This document shows, one piece after another, positions 50,893 through 59,998 of a DNA stretch of 64,000 nucleotides; the stretch's first letter is position 1; the number at the start of each line of letters is the position of its first letter. The notes beneath the pieces were generated by a model. It had not been told where the DNA came from. It made no database searches and worked only from the letters and a program-made list of their open reading frames with translations. Where the stretch lies: NCBI GenBank assembly GCA_038329845.1, contig JBBQNJ010000012.1, forward strand, positions 14,944 to 78,943, given 5' to 3'. Position numbers and translations under genes: made by a program. The DNA is from JBBQNJ01 sp038329845. GTDB taxonomy: Bacteria; Planctomycetota; Phycisphaerae; Tepidisphaerales; Tepidisphaeraceae.

Positions 50893-53718
50893 ATGTCCAC
50901 ACGCAAGCAATTGACCGTTCTTCTCGCCGCCGTGGCGGCGAGCGTTTCGGGCGCCAAGGCCGCGACATACGTCTATACGCCCACCAACACCAGCGAGAAC
51001 TGGTCGGCGGGAACCAACTGGTCGGCCACGCCAGCCAGCGGGACGGACACGACGTTGGTGTTCGCTTCGGATACGACCACGGCCTTTCTCAACGGCCTGG
51101 CCAACACAAACACCAACAACGTTGCCGACCCCTTCAGCCTGAACGTGTTGACGCTGAACGGCAAAGGCCCGGCCTCGGGCGCGGGGACCATCACCATCGC
51201 CGGCTCGCAACTGAACCTGGTGAGCAACGGTTCGGTCACGCCGGTGGTCAACCTCAACGCGGCCAAAGGCTCGGCCGGATTGACGTACAACGTCAATACC
51301 CCGTTGGCGCTGACCAACAACACTCGCATCACTGGCAACGGCGATGCCACGTTTAATTTCGGCGCGGCGTTGTCGGGATCCGCAAGCCTGACCAAGGCTG
51401 GCTCGTCTACTTTGAACCTCAATGCCGACAGCAGCAGCACCTACAGCGGGAACATCACGCTTGAAGAAGGGATGCTTCGGGTCAACTCCTCTGGGGGCAG
51501 TATTGCCAAGCTCTCCGATTCGACGATCCTGAACTTCAACGGCGGGGGTGTTTTCTCCGCCGCGACTTCAAATGCTGGCGGCAGCATCGCCTACAACCAG
51601 GGATTGGCACAGGTCAACTTCCAGGCCGGCTACGGAACCCTGGATACCTCTCGTCCCAACGGAACCAGCGCCAAGATCACCGTCGCCAGTTGGACTCGCA
51701 GTGTCGGCGCCACGGCCAACGTCAGCATCTCCGGCGGATCGGTGGGGTCTAACTCCCAGGTAATTCTCACCGGGCAGGGGACGGGGTTCATTTCCCAGGG
51801 AATGTTCTATGGGAGTAACTATGCTTATTATGACACCGGCAACTATGTCCGAGGAATGGCTTATACTAACCCAGACACGCAGTCCGTCGCTGGGGATGGA
51901 ACGGCTTCATCAAGCATTGCCACGGCCGACCTGCACACACAGATCACCGCGGCGACTGGATCACCGGTCGCATACTCATCTGATGGCGCGAAATTCGACA
52001 CCACCGTTACCCTTGCCAGCGCCGGAACCTTCCAAGTTGGACAGACCCTTGTCGGAACCGGCATCGTTAAGGGGACCTACATCACCAACATCAGCGGCAG
52101 CACCCTCACCCTCTCCCAGCCGCTCTCAGCCAATGCTGCGGGGAATTACACTCCATATACCGGCATCAACAATCAGGATACCATCACCCTCAAAACGCTG
52201 AAGCTGGGAAGTCAGGGAACCTCGCTGCGCTTGGCGAGCGGCAAGACCCTGACCCTCAGCGACGGTGGGATCATCTACGACGGCAACAACACCGTGGCCG
52301 CTGTCATCAGCGGCGGAACCGGCATCCAGGCCGGCAGCGGCAAGGAGCTGGTGATCAACACCGCCTCCAGCATCAACAACCATTTGGTCATCGCCACGCC
52401 GATCCTCAACAACGGTACCAATGCCCTGGTGAAGACCGGCATCGGTTTGTTGCAACTGGATGCCTCCAACACCGTCAACGGCGGGATTTATGTCAACCAG
52501 GGCCGCTTGGACGTGATGGCGTCCAACACCGTCACCGGCGGGATCAAGATGACCGGCAACTCGATCCTGAACATCCGCACGACCGATGCAAACGGCTTGG
52601 GCGCGGCCACCAGCACCAACAAGATTATTAGTCAGGGAAATAACACGATCGGCCTGCAAACAGCCAATACGGTGCTGGCCAATGATATCGAAGTGACCAG
52701 CGGCACGCTCTATCTCTACGCCGGCCTGGCCTCCAGTGTGGGCGGCGGAAACGGCGCGGTCCAACCGGTCTATTTCACCGGCAACATCAACCTGCAAGAT
52801 GGCGCTTCGATCGAAGTCCGTAAGCCCTCGGGATCGGGCTACCCCTACCTCGGCAACAACGGCACCAGCTTGCTTAGCTTCGGCGCCGGCGCGGGATCGA
52901 GCACCACCGTCACGCTGGACGGCTATGGCAGCGGCAGCCGAACGCACTTCGGCGGGTTCTCGACCTCCACCGTCACCGGATCCGGCCCGCGCATCTTGAA
53001 CAAGGGCTCGAATAGCCTTGCCCTGAACGTCACTGTCGCGGCTGCCACCAGCTACACCTATGCCGGAACCATCGAGGACAATACCTCGTTGACCAAATTG
53101 GGCGACGGCACGCAGGTGCTCAGCGGCGCCAACACCTACACCGACGGCACCTCGATCAATGGTGGAATGCTGAAGGTAAACAACACCAGCGGTTCGGGCA
53201 CCGGCAGCGGCGCGGTGTCGATCGCCAGCGGCGCGGCCCTGGGCGGGTCGGGAAGCATTTCCGGGACCGTCGCCGTCAACGGCTCGATCCAGCCGGGCAA
53301 CAGCATCGGCACACTTACCGTCGCCAATGATGTCACCTGGAACGCCGGCAATGCCTGGGTCTTCGAGCTGGGCGCAGGCGGGCCGAGCCTGGCGTCGCTT
53401 GGGACCAGCGACCTGCTGGCCATCACCGGCAGCGGCAGCGATTTTATCAAGGGCTCCGGCTCGACGTTCACCTTCGACTTCGCCGGCACGGGCGCCGCCG
53501 GGTGGTACAAGTTGGTGGACTGGGACGGAACCACCGGCTTCGTGGCCGGGGATTTCTTCGCCAGCAACCTGTCCCCGAGCGTGACGTCCGCGACGTTCAC
53601 GGTCGATCTGGGAACCTCGGCCCTGTACCTGCAAGTGATCCCCGAGCCGACAATGGTCGGGGCGCTGGCCATGGGCGCTGTGGCGCTGCTGGCGCGACGC
53701 GCACGGCGCAACGGCTGA
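50893..53718 (+). CDS. Large PEP-CTERM protein with autotransporter-associated beta-strand repeats
   Basis: A 941-residue secreted beta-helix protein. A signal peptide (KQLTVLLAAVAASVSGAKA) precedes a Thr/Asn/Gly/Ser-rich body. Autotransporter-type repeats are visible: LTKAGSSTLNLNADSSSTYS with GNITLEEGMLRVN, then LVKTGIGLLQLDASNTVNGG with IYVNQGRLDV, and LTKLGDGTQVLSGANTYTDG. The C-terminus has VIPEPTMVGALAMGAVALLA with RRARRNG. No outer-membrane barrel follows, so anchoring is by the PEP-CTERM route. GGGAGAA precedes ATG 50893. Probably a long surface adhesin-like protein. Confidence 0.87.
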   Translation: MSTRKQLTVLLAAVAASVSGAKAATYVYTPTNTSENWSAGTNWSATPASGTDTTLVFASDTTTAFLNGLANTNTNNVADPFSLNVLTLNGKGPASGAGTITIAGSQLNLVSNGSVTPVVNLNAAKGSAGLTYNVNTPLALTNNTRITGNGDATFNFGAALSGSASLTKAGSSTLNLNADSSSTYSGNITLEEGMLRVNSSGGSIAKLSDSTILNFNGGGVFSAATSNAGGSIAYNQGLAQVNFQAGYGTLDTSRPNGTSAKITVASWTRSVGATANVSISGGSVGSNSQVILTGQGTGFISQGMFYGSNYAYYDTGNYVRGMAYTNPDTQSVAGDGTASSSIATADLHTQITAATGSPVAYSSDGAKFDTTVTLASAGTFQVGQTLVGTGIVKGTYITNISGSTLTLSQPLSANAAGNYTPYTGINNQDTITLKTLKLGSQGTSLRLASGKTLTLSDGGIIYDGNNTVAAVISGGTGIQAGSGKELVINTASSINNHLVIATPILNNGTNALVKTGIGLLQLDASNTVNGGIYVNQGRLDVMASNTVTGGIKMTGNSILNIRTTDANGLGAATSTNKIISQGNNTIGLQTANTVLANDIEVTSGTLYLYAGLASSVGGGNGAVQPVYFTGNINLQDGASIEVRKPSGSGYPYLGNNGTSLLSFGAGAGSSTTVTLDGYGSGSRTHFGGFSTSTVTGSGPRILNKGSNSLALNVTVAAATSYTYAGTIEDNTSLTKLGDGTQVLSGANTYTDGTSINGGMLKVNNTSGSGTGSGAVSIASGAALGGSGSISGTVAVNGSIQPGNSIGTLTVANDVTWNAGNAWVFELGAGGPSLASLGTSDLLAITGSGSDFIKGSGSTFTFDFAGTGAAGWYKLVDWDGTTGFVAGDFFASNLSPSVTSATFTVDLGTSALYLQVIPEPTMVGALAMGAVALLARRARRNG

Positions 53719-53844
53719 GCGGCCTTCAGAAGTTGGCCACGGCGGTTGTCGAAGGGCGAATAGAAAAGATGGATCAAGCACCCCGAGTCGCCGAAGCGGT
53801 TGGGTAAGTTCGAGAGTTTATTTAACGTTTGGGAGAAAAAACTG

Positions 53845-54741
53845 ATGAATGCATATTTTGTGAAATGCTCAACCCGCAGGCTGGGATCGTACGCGATCGG
53901 CGTCGCGGTGGGATTAGTCGTTAGCCAAGCCTCGGCGGCGGTCGTGATCAACTACGGCGGAGATTACGTCTCGGCCAATCAGACGATCTTATCGTTCTCA
54001 TCCAGTGACAACGCATTCGTCGAGGAGAGCACCCTCGGCATCGACTTCAGCGGCGACGGGGACACCACGGATATGGTGGTCTCCCGCGCGGTCAGCCTCG
54101 CCAATCCCCTGATCGCCACCTCGGTTGATTACACCGGCCCGTTGTTCTATGGCGGCCTTCTCGTTGAAGACGGCGATGGCACTATCGACAGCGGGTCGCA
54201 GTACCTGCGAATCGACAACGTCGGCGCCGCCGACGAAATCGCCATCATCACCCGCAAGTCCCACGCGGCCATTCCGATTTTCTTCCAGAAGGCCGATTTC
54301 ACGGGCGTCAATCCCGGGGAATCGGTAAAGACCGCCGCCGATAGTTCGATCTCCCTCGGCGCCGGTCGATCGGTCAACGGGGCGTACCGATTCCTGATCC
54401 AGAATGGGTTAAATTTCTATGTCTCGGAAACTCTGGCCTCCAACACCGATTCCATCAATCCATTCACGGAAAACTTTCAGCAATACGACATCGCCGACGG
54501 AACCGTGGATATTCCCTTTAACGCGGAACTCGGGCCGACGTACACCGTGCCCGGATCCACGTTCACGGATATCCAGGCGGTGGGGTATGTGTATCTCAAG
54601 AATGCGACCAGCTCCAGTGGCGACGCGTTGGACGTCAACGCATTCTCCGCGAATCTCACTGTAGTCCCCGAACCGGCGGCGCTAGGGCTGCTGGGGCTGG
54701 GCGGGTTGGCCTTGCTGGGCAAGCGTCGGCGGGTTCGGTGA
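53845..54741 (+). CDS. PEP-CTERM sorting domain protein
   Basis: A 298-residue exported protein. The signal peptide is about residues 10-32 (RLGSYAIGVAVGLVVSQASA). The body is beta-rich with acidic segments (GIDFSGDGDTTDMVVSRAVS). The end is VVPEPAALGLLGLGGLALLG with KRRRVR. GGGAGAAA at about 53831 supports ATG 53845; the frame is open upstream but less likely translated. The collapsed relic at 56958 ends in the same LLGKRRRVR, so it derives from a related gene. Confidence 0.87.
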   Translation: MNAYFVKCSTRRLGSYAIGVAVGLVVSQASAAVVINYGGDYVSANQTILSFSSSDNAFVEESTLGIDFSGDGDTTDMVVSRAVSLANPLIATSVDYTGPLFYGGLLVEDGDGTIDSGSQYLRIDNVGAADEIAIITRKSHAAIPIFFQKADFTGVNPGESVKTAADSSISLGAGRSVNGAYRFLIQNGLNFYVSETLASNTDSINPFTENFQQYDIADGTVDIPFNAELGPTYTVPGSTFTDIQAVGYVYLKNATSSSGDALDVNAFSANLTVVPEPAALGLLGLGGLALLGKRRRVR

Positions 54742-54758
54742 AGGCGACGGGATGAAAT

Positions 54759-54819
54759 CGCCACGGATTTCACGGATGAAGAACGGATTCGGTCTGTGAA
54801 ATCGGTGGAATCCGTGGCG
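54759..54819. repeat. Inverted repeat after a PEP-CTERM gene
   Basis: CGCCACGGATT (54759-54769) and AATCCGTGGCG (54809-54819) are exact complements. It lies 18 bases after a stop codon. Possible transcript-end hairpin or dispersed repeat; no T-run. Confidence 0.5.
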
Positions 54820-54981
54820 GAAATGGTTTGCGGGGGGGGGCAGGGGGTGTCAACAGGTGCGGTCGATGGCGAAAGGGCCCGATCGCCGCGGATGGCATGG
54901 GTTATGAAAAGTTCGGTCGGCCGGGGCGGTATTCGCCTTGGCGGTTGGAGTTCGGAGCGTTCCTTTTCGGGAGAGATTTCT

Positions 54982-56811
54982 ATGAACGCGCATTTCGTTC
55001 ATCGTTCGTCGGGTCGTAATGTTAGGAAGGCGATCGCCGCGGCCGTTGTCACGACGGGGCTGTTCGGCATGGGCGCCGTTGAGGCGGCACCCTTGCAGTG
55101 GACGGGCGGCGTCGATGCCAACTGGAGCAACACCGGCAACTGGTCTCCCGGCCAGGCCCCCGGCACCGATGATGCCGTCACCTTGCCAGGCACCGGCACG
55201 CCTACGCCCACCACCACCATCCAGAATATCACCTCCGGCTTGCGGCTGGATTCGCTGACGATCAATTCCACCGCCACCAACGGCTGGACCATCGGCGGCT
55301 CAGGTGCGCTGAATATTGAAAGCAACGCCTCCAGCAACACCCTGATTTCCACCGGCGCGACCCAGAACCTTATCAGTACCAATGTTCAGTTTGTCACAGC
55401 GGCCGGGGTCAGCCCGACCAATGTCAGTTCAGGCATCTCGGTGGCAACGGGCAACACGCTTAAAGTCACTGGCGATCTCACCACTGCCAACACGAGTACC
55501 GCCACGTTGCGGCTCAGCGGCGGTGGAACGCTTTGGACCACCGGCACTCTTACCGCCTCAAACACAGGCACCACTGAGGCCGTGAACATTAACGGCTCCA
55601 CCCTGAAGATTGGGGCAGTCGGCGGGACGCTGGCGACGTCCAGCTCCAACGGGTTCCGCACGGTCGGCAATGCTACCTTGATTTTTAACGGTGCCACGCC
55701 GGCCACGCGCATCGTGGCGGGCGACCTTACCGCCGGCCAGGAGCAGCAATACGTCTTTTCACAAAACTTAACCAAAGGGTTTGGCACCGCTGCCGGCAAT
55801 TTCGCGTTCGTCAACGTATCGATTAACGCCGGGGCGGCCATGAGTTTCTCGGTGATCGGCGGGACGCAGCACGACTTTGGGACAGGCACTCTCAACTGGA
55901 ACCCTGCCGTGAGTACCTCCAGCGGCATTTACAAACCCACCACGCTTAAACTCAATACCTATAGCGCCGCCGATGCCACCATTCGCATAGCCACCAACTT
56001 TATTGCCCTCCTACAGGATGGCATGGAACGCACGATTGAAGTTGGCGATGTGACAGGCGTGGCGATTGATGCCGAGATCAGCGGCGCGATCACGGGCTCC
56101 CTGGGCGGATCGACCGTCACCAATATCCGTAAGACCGGTGCCGGCACGCTGCTTTTAAGCGGGGCGAACAGTCTTCCGGGCACCTATTCCGTCACCACTG
56201 GCACCCTGCTGCTGGGGAACACCAATGCCAACATCAGCAGCATTGCCAATAGTGCCAACCTGGGTGGCACTGGGGCGGCCAAGGTGGCGACGATCAGCGG
56301 GGCTGGCACCATCCGCCCGGGCAACGCCACCGGCACGGGCATCTTGGCGGTCGGCGCGCTCAACACCAGCGCCGGCAGCGATTTCGCCTTTGATCTGGGT
56401 ACCCCCAGCGCCCCGGCGTATGGCAGTTCCACCGCGCCCGGTAACGATGTACTTCGCGTGCTGGATGTGGCCGGCATCTCGGCGCTGGCGGCAGGCAACC
56501 TAATTAACGTCAACTTCCTCTCCACGCCGTCCGGTGGCGATGTGTATCTGGGCGGTTTCTTCACCACTACCGATCACGCTACCGCCCTGACGAACGCCAC
56601 CTTCAACTACACCGGCCTTGGGGTTGGTCAGACGGTCAGTGTTTCGACGCTGGCGGTCGGGTCGGCGGCCTTCTCGACCGATCAGGGTGGCACTGGCAGT
56701 GGATACATCACCCGATTCAGCGTGATTGTGCCTGAACCCGGTTCACTTTCGTTCCTTGGGTTGATCGGGCTAGGCTTGGCCCAACGCCGACGGAGCCGCA
56801 AGTCGGCGTAA
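54982..56811 (+). CDS. PEP-CTERM protein with beta-strand repeats
   Basis: A 609-residue secreted protein with signal peptide KAIAAAVVTTGLFGMGAVEA. The mature start LQWTGGVDANWSNTGNWSPG is a motif common at the N-terminus of autotransporter-associated repeat proteins. Later, IRKTGAGTLLLSGANSLPGT with YSVTTGTLLLGN is a repeat unit. The end VPEPGSLSFLGLIGLGLAQR with RRSRKSA is the sorting signal. ATG 54982 follows GGGAGAG. Related in design to the 941-residue protein upstream. Confidence 0.87.
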   Translation: MNAHFVHRSSGRNVRKAIAAAVVTTGLFGMGAVEAAPLQWTGGVDANWSNTGNWSPGQAPGTDDAVTLPGTGTPTPTTTIQNITSGLRLDSLTINSTATNGWTIGGSGALNIESNASSNTLISTGATQNLISTNVQFVTAAGVSPTNVSSGISVATGNTLKVTGDLTTANTSTATLRLSGGGTLWTTGTLTASNTGTTEAVNINGSTLKIGAVGGTLATSSSNGFRTVGNATLIFNGATPATRIVAGDLTAGQEQQYVFSQNLTKGFGTAAGNFAFVNVSINAGAAMSFSVIGGTQHDFGTGTLNWNPAVSTSSGIYKPTTLKLNTYSAADATIRIATNFIALLQDGMERTIEVGDVTGVAIDAEISGAITGSLGGSTVTNIRKTGAGTLLLSGANSLPGTYSVTTGTLLLGNTNANISSIANSANLGGTGAAKVATISGAGTIRPGNATGTGILAVGALNTSAGSDFAFDLGTPSAPAYGSSTAPGNDVLRVLDVAGISALAAGNLINVNFLSTPSGGDVYLGGFFTTTDHATALTNATFNYTGLGVGQTVSVSTLAVGSAAFSTDQGGTGSGYITRFSVIVPEPGSLSFLGLIGLGLAQRRRSRKSA

Positions 56812-56868
56812 CGCTGCTTTACTGCAATAATCGCGGCGACGAGATGAAAGGGTCGCCGATGATGCTTG

Positions 56869-56940
56869 CAGGGTGGGGTTCATCCCCCCAATTTTGGCGG
56901 CGGTTGCAATGATCGTTGGTTGGGATGAACGTCACCCGAC
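56869..56940. repeat. REP-like double-hairpin unit, copy 3 (diverged)
   Basis: Shares GGGTGGGGTTCATCCCCCCA and ATTTTGGCGGCG with the units at 49.6 and 50.7 kb, but the second hairpin is decayed. It lies between a PEP-CTERM gene and the PEP-CTERM relic. Confidence 0.65.
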
Positions 56941-56957
56941 GGGTTCTTTTTTCGGAG

Positions 56958-57061
56958 ATGAAAACTATGAAAAATCGGATTAGTTATATTGCATGTATTG
57001 CGGCGATGTCATTGGCCGGGGCGGCCTGAGGCTGCTGGGCAAGCGTCGGCGAGTTCGCTGA
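56958..57061 (+). pseudogene. Collapsed PEP-CTERM gene (signal peptide joined to anchor end)
   Basis: ATG 56958 opens a 23-codon signal-peptide-like ORF (MKNRISYIACIAAMSLAGAA after MKT) that stops at 57027-57029. In the next frame at once follows LRLLGKRRRVR and a stop (57059-57061), matching the end of the protein at 53845. So a large internal deletion joined the start of one gene to the anchor of the same or a related gene. GGAG precedes the ATG. The remaining 57062-57211 bases show no other gene. Confidence 0.65.
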
Positions 57062-57211
57062 GGTCGGTAGGATTGAATATCCGCGGATGATGCGGATGGC
57101 AGTTGCGGGGTGGTTCGTCGCTGCCGGGTCGTTCCTGGCCATGAAGCACCGGTGGTGGAACGAAACCTGTCTGCGGGTTGTTCCAGTTCGTAAATGAGAG
57201 AGAGATTCAAC

Positions 57212-58015
57212 ATGAGTATCCGAAGTTCAGGGCTTGTTTTTTCGGTTGTCGTCGCAGCGGCTCTGCCGGTCCGGGCCGCCGTCATCAGCGAGTATTTCAA
57301 CTACGGCGCAACAGGGGGCGCCCTTGGCGGCAATGGCACCGCCGTCGGAGGCTGGAGCGGCGCATGGAGCAATCAGACCGGAGCGACCTACAGCACCTCC
57401 AACCTCACGCTCACACACCCCGGCTACCAGAACACCAATAACGCCGCATCCACCGGCAGCGCCTCGGGCACCAACCGCACCAACGGCTCGACCCGCGCCT
57501 TCTCGACGGGCCTTTCGGGAGCTATTTGGGTCTCCATGCTGGCGAGGTATACGGGAACCAGCAGTCAGGACGCGATTTTGGGCATTGAAAAAGGCGGGCT
57601 CAATGGAACCGATAATTGCATCGGAATTCTTGGCACCGAGGCCATCGTGCGCTGGGGCAGCGGCTCAACGGGCCAGACGATCCAGACCGGGCTGGTGAAG
57701 GACCAAGTGTACTTGTTCCTGGCCAAGATCGAGACCGACTACAGCGGCACGTTCGATCGGATCACGGCCTGGGTCAACCCAAATCTTTCGAACCTTGGAA
57801 CCGGAACCGTCAAGGACGGCAAAGACATCGTCGGGACCGCGCTGGACTCGGTTGCCGTCTTCAATAGCTCGGGCAACGTTGACGCCATCCGGATCAGCAA
57901 CGACGCCGGGGCGTTCAGCTTCGTGACCACCGGCGTGGTCCCCGAACCGGCGGCGATGGGGCTGCTGGCATTGGGCTCAATGGCGGCGCTGGCGCGACGG
58001 CGGCACGGGCGATAG
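57212..58015 (+). CDS. PEP-CTERM sorting domain protein
   Basis: A 267-residue exported protein. Signal peptide SSGLVFSVVVAAALPVRA is followed by AVISEYFNYGATGGALGGNG. The body is beta-rich. The C-terminus is GVVPEPAAMGLLALGSMAAL with ARRRHGR. It is a paralogue of the protein at 49784, with the same overall layout and RISNDAGAFSFVTTGVVPEP at the end. ATG 57212 follows GAGAGAG. It precedes a pseudopilin-like gene by about 120 bases on the same strand. Confidence 0.88.
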   Translation: MSIRSSGLVFSVVVAAALPVRAAVISEYFNYGATGGALGGNGTAVGGWSGAWSNQTGATYSTSNLTLTHPGYQNTNNAASTGSASGTNRTNGSTRAFSTGLSGAIWVSMLARYTGTSSQDAILGIEKGGLNGTDNCIGILGTEAIVRWGSGSTGQTIQTGLVKDQVYLFLAKIETDYSGTFDRITAWVNPNLSNLGTGTVKDGKDIVGTALDSVAVFNSSGNVDAIRISNDAGAFSFVTTGVVPEPAAMGLLALGSMAALARRRHGR

Positions 58016-58134
58016 CCCGGCCCGTGGGGGGAGAGGGGACTGGCGGGCGGCAGCGGAGAACGTTGCGCCCGTTTCGTCCTCCGATGAGGACATGGAGGGT
58101 TTTTTTACCCGGCTGCGGCCGGAAAGGATCTGGC

Positions 58135-58881
58135 ATGTTCAGCAGCAGTCGAGGCACCCTTCGTCGATGCCTGGGCTTCACCTTGGTGGAGTTGCTTGTT
58201 GTGATCGGAATTATCGCCGTTTTGATCGCCATACTGCTGCCGGCCTTGAATAAGGCGCGGGAGCAGGCGAACACGGTCGCGTGCCTGAGCAATCTGCGAC
58301 AGATCGGGCTGGCGCTGGCGATGTATCGCGCTGAGTCCCGCGACAAGATGATTCCCTCAGTTAACGATGCCTCGGCGGCGGGAAGCTCGCAGTGGCCGTG
58401 GACCTACGGCGACGCGGGCCGGAAAAAGTGGGGCGATATGCTCGTCGAAGCCGGCTATATCACCTGGCCGGTTTTTCAGTGCCCGACAAACACCAGCACG
58501 CCAGCGGAGGTGCCCAAGTATGCGATGAACTGGTTCTTCCTGCCCGGCAAGCCCACGGGGTGTACGTTGTCGGGCCACGGCGGCGGCCCGTCGCCGTTCC
58601 ATAACAAGCTCAAGCTCCAATGTTCGATGCCCTGGCAGTTGAATCGGATCACCCGGCCCGCCGAAGGGTTCATCATTGGCGATGCGGCGGCCGGGGACAA
58701 CTCGCCGTTCCTGTTTCCCGCGGGCTCGAGAGGAATCCACAATCGCCTGACGATGCGGAATCTGCTATTTTTTGATGGGCACGTCGATTCCCTTCGGGCG
58801 GTTGACGTGACCAACGGTTACAACGCCGACGCCCCCGGCCCGACGCCGCTGTGGCGGCCATATGCCCCTTACTGGCCCTGA
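58135..58881 (+). CDS. Prepilin-type N-terminal domain protein (pseudopilin-like)
   Basis: A 248-residue protein with leader and helix LGFTLVELLVVIGIIAVLIA (about 13-32). It then has NKAREQANTVACLSNLRQIG, VFQCPTNTSTPAEVP and, near the end, RNLLFFDGHVDSLR, the FxDGH motif typical of planctomycete pseudopilin-like proteins. GGAAAGGA precedes ATG 58135. Same family as the gene at 47406, so the two frame the PEP-CTERM cluster. Confidence 0.9.
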   Translation: MFSSSRGTLRRCLGFTLVELLVVIGIIAVLIAILLPALNKAREQANTVACLSNLRQIGLALAMYRAESRDKMIPSVNDASAAGSSQWPWTYGDAGRKKWGDMLVEAGYITWPVFQCPTNTSTPAEVPKYAMNWFFLPGKPTGCTLSGHGGGPSPFHNKLKLQCSMPWQLNRITRPAEGFIIGDAAAGDNSPFLFPAGSRGIHNRLTMRNLLFFDGHVDSLRAVDVTNGYNADAPGPTPLWRPYAPYWP

Positions 58882-58942
58882 GCCGGCAACCCAACCAAGC
58901 CGCCGCGGAGTGTAGCCGCGAGGTTTGGCGGCCCTATGTCCC

Positions 58943-59986
58943 TTACTGGCCCTGAGCGGGCGGCGTGGCGGCGGGTCGATCCACAATCGCGGCGGGTCGA
59001 TCCACACTTGTCGATGGCGCCAGGGTTTGATTGAGCAAATCCGCAAGCCGCGTTCCGGCCAATACCGCCCGTTTTCGAGCGGCGGCGCGGGCGACGGGTT
59101 CGTAGCCGAACGGCAGCGCGGGAACCTTTGACGCCGCGGGCGGCGCGCCGGTTCGCTCATCGGATGCAGCGCCGCGAAGCCGTCCGGACAGATACGTGAT
59201 GTCCCGGGCATCAGCGCGACTTTCGGCGATCCACTCGAGCACGTCGCGGCGTTGAAGCGGCCTGGCCAGCGCCTCGGGCGTCAGCGCCGGATCGGCGAGC
59301 AGATCCCTCGCCATCAGTTCGATCGCCCGCGGTGCCCGGGGCAGGCCCAGCAGGTCATCCCAGAGCATATGAAGCTTGATCGGCTCGCCGGCGAGCTTGA
59401 CCCAGAAGGTCGTCCCGCCGCGATCGCCATCCGGGAACTGTTTCGAGAAAAAACTCACGCTGTGCATCGGCTGATGGGAATCACCCAGCAGATGCTCGAT
59501 CCAGCACAGGGCCATGGCGCGATCCGCCGGGGACAACGAGGTATCCGCCAGATCGGCGCGGGCCTTGTTGATGGCGGCGACGACGTTGTACAGTTGATCG
59601 ACTTGCGGCGGTGGGGGATGCATCTCCGCGGCGTTCTCGGTCGCCACCAGCGGAAAATTCACATAATGCCAGTTGGAACGATGCATCGCGTGCATGGGAT
59701 GCTTCGGATCGCGCAGCATGTCGGGCCAGGTGGCCGCCCGCTCGAAGACATACAACGCCCGATCGGTCCAATCCCCGGGCATTTCGGCGAGCAAGTCGCG
59801 TTCATAGCCGGGATGCGCCGCCAGCAGTGCCGTCGCCGCCGAGCGCGCCGCCGGCGACAATCGCTCCCAAGCCACGCGGGCGATGGTCATGTGCCCGGCA
59901 TCGTTCCAGGCTTGTGCCCACGACCCCATGGCGGTCATGACTCCGAGAATAAGCCCGCAGCGGGCCAGGATGGATGTTCGGATCAT
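58943..59986 (-). CDS. S1/P1 nuclease
   Basis: A 347-residue secreted zinc nuclease. A signal peptide (ARCGLILGVMTAMGSWAQA) is removed so that Trp becomes the N-terminal metal ligand (WNDAGHMTIARVAWERLSP). Other zinc ligands are visible in NWHYVNF, in WIEHLLGDSHQPMHSVSFF (His, Asp and His) and GDRGGTTFWVK. It degrades single-stranded nucleic acids, probably for phosphate or nucleoside uptake. The C-terminal 60 residues are Pro/Ala-rich with a repeated DRPAAIVDRPAA segment encoded by a short direct repeat. Confidence 0.92.
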   Translation of the reverse strand: MIRTSILARCGLILGVMTAMGSWAQAWNDAGHMTIARVAWERLSPAARSAATALLAAHPGYERDLLAEMPGDWTDRALYVFERAATWPDMLRDPKHPMHAMHRSNWHYVNFPLVATENAAEMHPPPPQVDQLYNVVAAINKARADLADTSLSPADRAMALCWIEHLLGDSHQPMHSVSFFSKQFPDGDRGGTTFWVKLAGEPIKLHMLWDDLLGLPRAPRAIELMARDLLADPALTPEALARPLQRRDVLEWIAESRADARDITYLSGRLRGAASDERTGAPPAASKVPALPFGYEPVARAAARKRAVLAGTRLADLLNQTLAPSTSVDRPAAIVDRPAATPPAQGQ

Positions 59987-59998
59987 TGTCGTCTTTCG

